Source: a virus
Length of the DNA: 49,877 bases
Direction: 5' to 3' (one strand)
IMG/VR virus record: IMGVR_UViG_3300022538_000866
Location: 1-49,877 of that record
The position numbers were made by a program, and so were the translations under genes. A model generated the notes under the pieces. It had not been told where the DNA came from and searched no databases. It was given only the letters and a program-made list of their open reading frames with translations. This document shows, piece by piece, positions 45,569 through 49,877 of this stretch (within the stretch, counting starts at the first letter, position 1; the number at the start of each line of letters is the position of its first letter).

Positions 45569-45618
45569 AATTTAATATAACGTAAGCCAATCTAACTCAA
45601 GCAAAGGTAATGCAACGC
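45569..45618 (-). repeat. Pentamer array 3 (10 units)
   Basis: Ten of ten units start with AA; nine end in a pyrimidine. It begins right after the stop codon of the 45620-45880 gene and is 24 bp from array 2, so a transcript would carry twenty units in two blocks. The first three units (AATTT AATAT AACG) match array 4, which suggests copying. Confidence 0.85.
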
Positions 45619-45619
45619 A

Positions 45620-45880
45620 TCACTTCTTCTTATCAGGCAATAAATTCTGCTCTTTTACAAGCTTTTTGATTTCTTCTCTATCCTTGGCAATCCATTTGAC
45701 TATCTTCAGGTTAATGGCCTTATTTTGGCCTGTACTGCCGAGGTGCTTTTGGTGTTGTTGGATATTGAACTGATTGAGTTTTACCCGTTCCGGCCCAAGG
45801 TCTTTATCTTTCCTCATCAGATCATTAAATTCTTGGGCACTGGCTTTGGCATTGTCCTCTAATAGTTCTCCTAAATCCAT
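45620..45880 (-). CDS. Small charged protein between pentamer arrays
   Basis: 86 residues, ATG preceded by AAGGAG. Charged, helical, mostly disordered-looking (LLEDNAKASAQEFNDLMRKDK, NLKIVKWIAKDREEIKKLV). No motif. It lies between arrays 4 and 3, with its own stop codon at the array edge. May be functionally linked to the RAMP-like gene. Confidence 0.6.
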   Translation of the reverse strand: MDLGELLEDNAKASAQEFNDLMRKDKDLGPERVKLNQFNIQQHQKHLGSTGQNKAINLKIVKWIAKDREEIKKLVKEQNLLPDKKK

Positions 45881-45903
45881 GGTATTCTCCTTTATGTTAG
45901 TTT

Positions 45904-45953
45904 AATTTAATATAACGCAACTCAACTTAACAGAAATTAAAATAACGTAACCT
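45904..45953 (-). repeat. Pentamer array 4 (10 units)
   Basis: Ten of ten units start with AA; nine end in a pyrimidine. It lies in the 5' leader of the 45620 gene, about 12 bases from its Shine-Dalgarno. With arrays 1-3 this makes 40 units, of which 39 begin AA and 35 end in C or T. Confidence 0.85.
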
Positions 45954-45966
45954 ATATCATAAGCTC

Positions 45967-46116
45967 TCACCTCCCTACGCTTAGAACATAAAATGGTTTT
46001 AGCTCATCATTGCTAAAATAGGGCCAGCATCGCTTCTCCCACTTATAGGCAAGTCTAAACAAATAATGTGCAAGCCAGAAAAGGAATCCGCAGATTAAAC
46101 AAAATAGGTGTTTCAT
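45967..46116 (-). CDS. Membrane-anchored small protein
   Basis: 49 residues from ATG 46116. One hydrophobic helix (residues 2-20, KHLFCLICGFLFWLAHYLF) followed by a basic, aromatic segment (RLAYKWEKRCWPYF). A membrane role, for example lysis accessory, is possible. Coupled to the neighbour by GAGAGCTTATG. Confidence 0.6.
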   Translation of the reverse strand: MKHLFCLICGFLFWLAHYLFRLAYKWEKRCWPYFSNDELKPFYVLSVGR

Positions 46117-46122
46117 AAGCTC

Positions 46123-46284
46123 TCACCCCTCTTTCTCCTTATCTTTAAATTTCTTTTCCCAATATCCTTCACGTTTACGTATTGCCTGCATTGTAAGCAC
46201 TATTCCCTTATGAAAACCCTCGATGGCTTCGATTAATAGCGCTACCTGCTGTTCTAAATGATGGATTCTGTGTTCTGTACTCAT
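46123..46284 (-). CDS. Small coiled-coil protein
   Basis: 53 residues from ATG 46284. IHHLEQQVALLIEAIEGFHKGIV then a basic tail (IRKREGYWEKKFKDKE). One long amphipathic helix. Function unknown. Confidence 0.6.
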   Translation of the reverse strand: MSTEHRIHHLEQQVALLIEAIEGFHKGIVLTMQAIRKREGYWEKKFKDKEKEG

Positions 46285-46302
46285 CACTAAAACTCCACCT
46301 CC

Positions 46303-46581
46303 CTAAATTTTAATATGCTTTCGACAACCCGGACAAATCGCTTCTTTATGAACCAGAAAATCATAATTGCGAAGTTCCGATTTCTTTAAAGTTTCACGCA
46401 AAGAATATTTTACTTTTTCTAATCTTTCGGCATAAGCTTTATTTTCTTCCGTCCGATATAAAGCAACACTAAGTTCATGTATTTCATTATCCATTTTTAG
46501 AACTTCATCTTTTAATGTTTGATATTTTAAAAAAAGAAGTCCAACCTCATTTAAATCATTTTGAGATATTCCTTGATACAT
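46303..46581 (-). CDS. Helical protein with C-terminal zinc knuckle
   Basis: 92 residues. VGLLFLKYQTLKDEVLKMDN and NKAYAERLEKVKYSLRETL form a coiled coil; ICPGCRKHIKI at the end provides CxxC and a His. Overlaps the gene upstream by 26 bp. Looks like a small regulatory or structural protein. Confidence 0.6.
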   Translation of the reverse strand: MYQGISQNDLNEVGLLFLKYQTLKDEVLKMDNEIHELSVALYRTEENKAYAERLEKVKYSLRETLKKSELRNYDFLVHKEAICPGCRKHIKI

Positions 46582-46753
46582 CTTTTATCTCCTTCTCTTT
46601 TAATATACCCTTATTTTTATAGATATCGATTAAGAATTCAAGAAGCTTCTTATCTGGTGTAATCACAATACAAATAGCTTCTATCAGCCATTCTCGTGTA
46701 ACATCTAATTCTTTAGCAGCTTTATCTAGTTTTGCTGTGGTTTCAGGGGTCAT
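46556..46753 (-). CDS. Small helical protein
   Basis: 65 residues. TPETTAKLDKAAKELDVTREWLIEAIC resembles the ribbon-helix-helix or Arc-like start of many small phage proteins (TxxxLDxxAxxLxVTRxxLI). It may be a transcriptional regulator. The ATG overlaps the neighbouring stop. Confidence 0.6.
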   Translation of the reverse strand: MTPETTAKLDKAAKELDVTREWLIEAICIVITPDKKLLEFLIDIYKNKGILKEKEIKDVSRNISK

Positions 46754-46754
46754 T

Positions 46755-46952
46755 CTAAAACTCCACCTCCCCCGGATTAGAGTCTATAAATGCATGCTTG
46801 AGCCAGTAGAGGATGGCGCAGTTCTCGAAAGAGCAACCTTTGAAGCCGGTTGACATACAGAGAGTGGGAATATCGGCGGCGGTATTTGCAGGCTTTTGAA
46901 CAACCCAGGGACACCCCCCCTTCCACTTCTCGAAGTCTTTAGATAGGGCCAT
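46755..46952 (-). CDS. Small Cys-rich protein
   Basis: 65 residues. CPWVVQKPANTA, then TLCMSTGFKGCSFENCAILYWLKH, holds four Cys in a pattern seen in small phage proteins (possibly a metal site). It overlaps the lipoprotein gene by 14 bp. Confidence 0.6.
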   Translation of the reverse strand: MALSKDFEKWKGGCPWVVQKPANTAADIPTLCMSTGFKGCSFENCAILYWLKHAFIDSNPGEVEF

Positions 46953-47235
46953 CGGGGTTTACCTCCTTCAATAATTGTTTGTCAGGTGATTTCTCTATCT
47001 TTTCTCTCTTCTCTCTAAAGTCCTCTAACGTTGACCAGTATTTATCTTTGTCGGCTTCATTAAAGAAATCTTTTTTGACCTGGACAATAATAGGCCCCAT
47101 AGGTGTCATGATAAAAGATACAATATCTTCCGAAGGACAAGGAGGATAGGGCGGGCATGCGGCACAGGAGATGAGAAAGAAAAGGATGAAAAACATAAAA
47201 CAAATAAATCCTGTACAGACTAATAATCGTTTCAT
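46939..47235 (-). CDS. Lipoprotein (spanin-like candidate)
   Basis: 98 residues. A signal peptide with a lipobox-like end (FFILFFLISCAAC) and a Pro-rich start (PPYPPCPSED), then charged text. Small outer-membrane lipoproteins in lysis regions act as o-spanins, but the partner is not clear here. The class assignment is tentative. Confidence 0.6.
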   Translation of the reverse strand: MKRLLVCTGFICFMFFILFFLISCAACPPYPPCPSEDIVSFIMTPMGPIIVQVKKDFFNEADKDKYWSTLEDFREKREKIEKSPDKQLLKEVNPDGPI

Positions 47236-47248
47236 TTTATTTTACCTT

Positions 47249-47458
47249 TTACTTATATTTATCTATTGTTTCTTTCAAAATTGTCTTTGCCATTTCAAAA
47301 AGTTGATCGTAATGAGAAAGTAGATCCTCTGGATGTAAGATTCTTCTATAGGAATGTTCAATACCATTGACAGTGAGTTTTATTCTTAACTCTTTTTCTG
47401 GTCTATTGCAAAGATAAAGGGGTGTTATTGATAACTTAAAAAATTCAATCTCATGCAT
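47249..47458 (-). CDS. Small hypothetical protein
   Basis: 69 residues. PLYLCNRPEKELRIKLTVNGI and HPEDLLSHYDQLFEMAKTIL: strand-rich start and helical end. No motif recognised. Confidence 0.55.
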   Translation of the reverse strand: MHEIEFFKLSITPLYLCNRPEKELRIKLTVNGIEHSYRRILHPEDLLSHYDQLFEMAKTILKETIDKYK

Positions 47459-47467
47459 TTTATGCCT

Positions 47468-47689
47468 TTAATTAAGGTTAATTACATGATTTAAAGGAAT
47501 TGTTCCTGTAAATTCATCGTATCTGTAGGTATAGAAATTGAGAAATTTGGTAACAAAACAGTGGTTTGTGGTGAGATAAGAGAGTGCAGGAGGTATGTTA
47601 ATTTTTAGTGCTGTCATTTTGTTTACAACAGGAATAGACATAGCATAATCTAAGAAATGGGGAATGTCAAGGGAAAAGTTTATTTTCAT
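47468..47689 (-). CDS. Small hypothetical protein
   Basis: 73 residues. Hydrophobic segments around LDYAMSIPVVNKMTAL and FVTKFLNFYTY. It overlaps the M15 peptidase end by 4 bp and is probably its operon mate. Confidence 0.5.
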   Translation of the reverse strand: MKINFSLDIPHFLDYAMSIPVVNKMTALKINIPPALSYLTTNHCFVTKFLNFYTYRYDEFTGTIPLNHVINLN

Positions 47690-47982
47690 TCCCCAAAGCT
47701 ATAGTGATTTCCATCTGGATTCTTGAAACGACCTCCCCAGGTCCCTCCGATAGACTTCCAAAATTCCCCAAGCGGTTGATGAGCCTTGGTTGATCTGAGA
47801 AATTTGCCATTTTTAAACGCATTAAGGTCAATAGCAAGGCGTTTGTAATGAAATGATCCTTTTTTGTGACCATCTTTGGCCCAGGCATCCCCCAGGGTAA
47901 CTTCGTAACCCTTCTCATAGGCAAACAGGATGAGTAAAGGAAGTATTTTGGCGAATTGAGATTGTCTTTGACGTAGCGTCAT
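47686..47982 (-). CDS. Peptidoglycan endopeptidase (M15/DUF882-like)
   Basis: 98 residues. GSFHYKRLAIDLNAF carries the His and Asp zinc ligands, and WGGRFKNPDGNHYSF the third His and catalytic loop of the M15 carboxypeptidase fold. It is small for the family, as in many phage endolysins. It would cleave stem peptides and complement the transglycosylase at 4446. Confidence 0.8.
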   Translation of the reverse strand: MTLRQRQSQFAKILPLLILFAYEKGYEVTLGDAWAKDGHKKGSFHYKRLAIDLNAFKNGKFLRSTKAHQPLGEFWKSIGGTWGGRFKNPDGNHYSFGE

Positions 47983-47994
47983 GATTTCCTCCTT

Positions 47995-48198
47995 TTAAAA
48001 TTCTCTCGTTTTAGAAAATTGTTCAGTTCCGGCAGAATATCCAACTCTACAATTGTAGCAAAATACACAGCCAACATAAGTGCCGTCTGCATTGAGATGG
48101 ACCTTGACTGGAGTTCTACAATTAAAGCAAGGAATTTCTGTATGGCGAAATTGTTTGGGAATTTCTCTTGGTGTATATTTGGCTTGTTGTTGGTTCAT
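47995..48198 (-). CDS. Zinc-ribbon protein
   Basis: 67 residues. IPCFNCRTPVKVHLN and GCVFCYNCRVGYS give a four-Cys zinc ribbon. Basic N-terminus. Function unknown; late-operon position. Confidence 0.65.
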   Translation of the reverse strand: MNQQQAKYTPREIPKQFRHTEIPCFNCRTPVKVHLNADGTYVGCVFCYNCRVGYSAGTEQFSKTREF

Positions 48199-48258
48199 GT
48201 AAAAGGCCGAAAATTATATGGGTTATGATACGGTTTTAAAATAAGGAATAAATGAAAT

Positions 48259-48588
48259 TTAATTATTTATATTCGCTTGTTGAGAAATATATTCATTTTG
48301 AGTATGACAGCGTTTTTTGGAATTACAAATACCACATATCCATTGTGTATTTTTATCATACACTGGATCTTGTTTGGGGTTTTTAATATCGAGAGTAATA
48401 TCACGAAGTTCTTTATAAGGATTATGACATAATGGACAATGACTTTGATATTCACGTCTAATATCACAACACATGCGGAAAGTAGCCCAACCAAAGGCTG
48501 TCCTTAATAAAGAGGACTTGATATTTAACATGCGGGCATGTTTGGTTCTCGTATCGGTAGCTTTTTGGATATAAATATCCTGGGGCAT
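48259..48588 (-). CDS. HNH-like zinc protein
   Basis: 109 residues. RMCCDIRREYQSHCPLCHNPYKELRDI and WICGICNSKKR give two zinc-ligand pairs around a short linker, like the endonuclease VII/HNH group. Catalytic His is uncertain. Starts with ATG 48588. Confidence 0.55.
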   Translation of the reverse strand: MPQDIYIQKATDTRTKHARMLNIKSSLLRTAFGWATFRMCCDIRREYQSHCPLCHNPYKELRDITLDIKNPKQDPVYDKNTQWICGICNSKKRCHTQNEYISQQANINN

Positions 48589-48794
48589 AAAAACCTCTGA
48601 ATTCTCTATGAGCTAATATATAGTATATAAAGCAATACCCACCCCCACGGTGCCGGGGGCCTCCATGAAAGTAATTCTTTATTTCTCACCACACTTGCTA
48701 ACTCATTGATATTACTACATGTCAATTTGTAACTACCTGACATCGTTGAATATCCAAGACGTGTGTCTGATAAAGGCTATTATGTAACCTTACC
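48589..48794. other. Gene-free interval
   Basis: About 205 bp without a credible gene. CCCCC..GTGCC..GGGGG (about 48643-48659) can form a GC-rich hairpin. No good promoter was recognised. It separates the HNH-like gene from the terminase small subunit. Confidence 0.3.
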
Positions 48795-49280
48795 CTATTC
48801 ATCGGGTTCCAGCTCACCTAACCTCTGAGTGATGGTGCTTAATTGATTGGATTGCAGGATGTTAAGGGTATCAATGTGGATAGTGTCAATGCGTGGCTGA
48901 GCCTCATCTGGCCTACCTAATCCATACTTAGCAGCTATATCAATTGCTTTAAGAGGTGGTTTAACTGCTTTTAGGTAGGTTTTAAGTCCCTTAGCAGCTT
49001 GTGGCAGCATCTGAGCGAACTTTAACTTCCCTTTCTCCTGTAATTGAGTAGTCTTTTCCTGCATTGCTGAACTACTCTGAAGACGATGGTTTAAATAAGC
49101 AGGATCTTTTACAAGCCCTAAGTCCTTCATTTCTCTACCAATTGCATGATTACTTCTATTTGGGTGCAATGCAACCAATTCAAGTGCCTTTAATTCGTTT
49201 TCAGTAAACTTTTTAACTTTAACTGGCTTTTTCTTGCCTGTTTTGCTTGCTTTACCTGCTTTTGCTTTTGTTTTACTCAT
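48795..49280 (-). CDS. Terminase small subunit (probable)
   Basis: 161 residues from ATG 49280 (a TTG frame begins 6 bases earlier). The N-terminus is very basic (KTKAKAGKASKTGKKKPVKVKK), followed by an HTH-like NELKALELVALHPNRSNHAIGREMKDLG and a helical core ending in acidic GELEPDE. This is the layout of small terminase subunits that form rings on the packaging site. It is the first gene of the leftward packaging block. Confidence 0.7.
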   Translation of the reverse strand: MSKTKAKAGKASKTGKKKPVKVKKFTENELKALELVALHPNRSNHAIGREMKDLGLVKDPAYLNHRLQSSSAMQEKTTQLQEKGKLKFAQMLPQAAKGLKTYLKAVKPPLKAIDIAAKYGLGRPDEAQPRIDTIHIDTLNILQSNQLSTITQRLGELEPDE

Positions 49281-49356
49281 AACCAACTACCTACTAACTT
49301 ATAACACCCGACAAGCTTTTGCCTTGTAATCAGCATTCCTTCTTAGGTTGTTAAAG

Positions 49357-49383
49357 AGTATAGTGGTTTATTTTGGCTGTCAA
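49357..49383 (-). promoter_or_regulatory. Leftward promoter for the packaging block
   Basis: Minus strand TTGACA (49378-49383), 15-bp spacer, TATACT (49357-49362). A 17-bp alternative ends in TACTCT. The transcript would start near 49350 and carry a leader of about 70 nt to the small terminase gene. Confidence 0.5.
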
Positions 49384-49436
49384 GCTTAAAATGCACTTAT
49401 CTGGATTTTAGGACAATTTTTATGGGTTAAGAGATA

Positions 49437-49520
49437 AACTATAACATTTTGTCATAGTTGATATCTGTTACAATTTCGTAACAAATGGATATTAAGTATC
49501 CACCCTTGGGGTATCCACCC
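49437..49520. promoter_or_regulatory. Operator cluster: two palindromes and a rep decamer
   Basis: CTATAACA..TGTCATAG (about 49439-49457) and TGTTAC-AATTTC-GTAACA (49466-49483) are two dyads. GTATCCACCC is repeated at 49496-49505 and 49511-49520. They lie about 160-240 bp upstream of the sigma-54 promoter, where activator sites are normally found. The minus-strand ORF over this region is a shadow. Confidence 0.55.
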
Positions 49521-49650
49521 TTTGCCCTTATCAGACATGGCTTTGCCGGTTTTATCATCCAAAATGGATAGAAATCTAACTGGATACTGCCACAATGTGG
49601 TACAAGCGCAAATATAGGCCAAGTATGGATTTAAGGCATTTATGGAAATA

Positions 49651-49666
49651 TGGCACAAGGCTTGCA
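49651..49666 (+). promoter_or_regulatory. Sigma-54 promoter
   Basis: TGGCACAAGGCTTGCA matches the -24/-12 consensus TGGCAC-N5-TTGCW. The key GG (49652-49653) and GC (49664-49665) are ten bases apart. A start near 49677 would give a leader of about 43 nt to the ATG at 49720. It is the only such site seen in the window. Confidence 0.75.
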
Positions 49667-49719
49667 TAATAAGATTATGACTTTGGACACAGACCAAAAC
49701 ATTTAACTGGGGGGACATT

Positions 49720-49800
49720 ATGAAATTGCTTATCACTTGGTTTACTTTATTCCTTGTCATGTTTCTTTTATGTACTGCTTATTTGGCTATCAGTTGTTAA
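49720..49800 (+). CDS. 26-residue membrane peptide
   Basis: MKLLITWFTLFLVMFLLC then TAYLAISC: a single hydrophobic helix and two Cys. ATG preceded by GGGGGG in the sequence TTTAACTGGGGGG. Small membrane peptides of this kind are frequent in the first rightward transcript of phages; role unknown. Confidence 0.5.
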   Translation: MKLLITWFTLFLVMFLLCTAYLAISC

Positions 49801-49823
49801 CAATTTAACTGGGAGGCAAGAAG

Positions 49824-49877
49824 ATGAAAACAGAACAATTTGGTTACATGGTGGGAAATGGCAATAAATCAGTAGAC
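49824..49877 (+). CDS. N-terminal part of an unrecognised protein (cut by window edge)
   Basis: ATG 49824 after GGGAGGC starts MKTEQFGYMVGNGNKSVD, then the window ends. The leader ATTTAACTGGGAGG repeats the one before the preceding peptide. It may continue with the frame at the left edge if the genome is circular, but a one-base shift would be needed. Confidence 0.5.
   Translation, partial: MKTEQFGYMVGNGNKSVD

Noticed and set aside
49452-49760. Leftward ORF of 102 residues
   Set aside because: It overlaps the sigma-54 promoter, dyads and rightward start, and shows no protein-like composition or Shine-Dalgarno.

Overview
The window is most of the genome of a tailed bacteriophage with a short-tail (podovirus-like) virion. 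It has a portal, a scaffold, a major capsid protein of the SU10/DUF5309 type, a P22-like tail adaptor and nozzle, ejection proteins and a two-part terminase. No DNA polymerase, integrase or tRNA was seen. Genes are small and tightly overlapped, the DNA is moderately AT-rich, and the standard genetic code is used. The host is not stated. A type I-C CRISPR-repeat mimic, a sigma-54 promoter and integron-type gene cassettes all point to a Gram-negative proteobacterium or desulfobacterium; this is an inference.

Layout. Positions 2-2257 (+) hold small accessory genes. Positions 2362-4091 (-) are a replication module: a RepO-like initiator containing iterons, a DnaB-like ATPase and a small partner. 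Positions 4200-4445 are an RNA control region with two divergent consensus promoters. One drives repO through a structured leader. The other drives a free-standing RNA that carries one type I-C CRISPR repeat and ends at a strong terminator. Positions 4446-10182 (-) hold a LysM/transglycosylase endolysin, many small zinc-ribbon genes, two integron-like cassettes, a RuvC-like resolvase, a methyltransferase remnant, a PD-(D/E)XK nuclease, a deoxyribosyltransferase-like protein and an XRE repressor. Positions 10183-10314 are a divergent promoter switch. Positions 10315-16797 (+) are the early/recombination operon (RecE-like exonuclease, RecT annealing protein, a coiled-coil protein), with small genes separated by heavily structured DNA. 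Positions 16826-17688 (+) are a three-cassette integron-like array with good attC sites.

Positions 17707-43335 (-) hold the late genes: fibres, ejection proteins, nozzle, adaptor, capsid, scaffold and portal. Two blocks of surface-chemistry genes are inserted among them: radical SAM/SPASM, sulfotransferase, two methyltransferases, a DUF115-like protein; and a cupin, a glycosyltransferase-like protein, an HNH endonuclease and GDP-fucose synthase. Positions 43336-49280 (-) run from the small to the large terminase subunit through small genes, a second peptidoglycan hydrolase and a RAMP-like protein. Positions 49290-49877 are a regulatory zone with palindromes, a repeated decamer and a near-perfect sigma-54 promoter firing rightward.

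Three observations stand out. First, there are four 50-bp arrays, each of ten 5-bp units with the form AANNY, in the non-coding DNA around a RAMP-like gene (44895-45953). They resemble a ladder of binding sites for a ring or filament protein on single-stranded RNA. Second, the solitary type I-C CRISPR repeat with its own promoter and terminator (4277-4444) is a likely RNA anti-CRISPR. Third, integron-type gene cassettes sit at two loci in this phage genome, with no integron integrase gene nearby.
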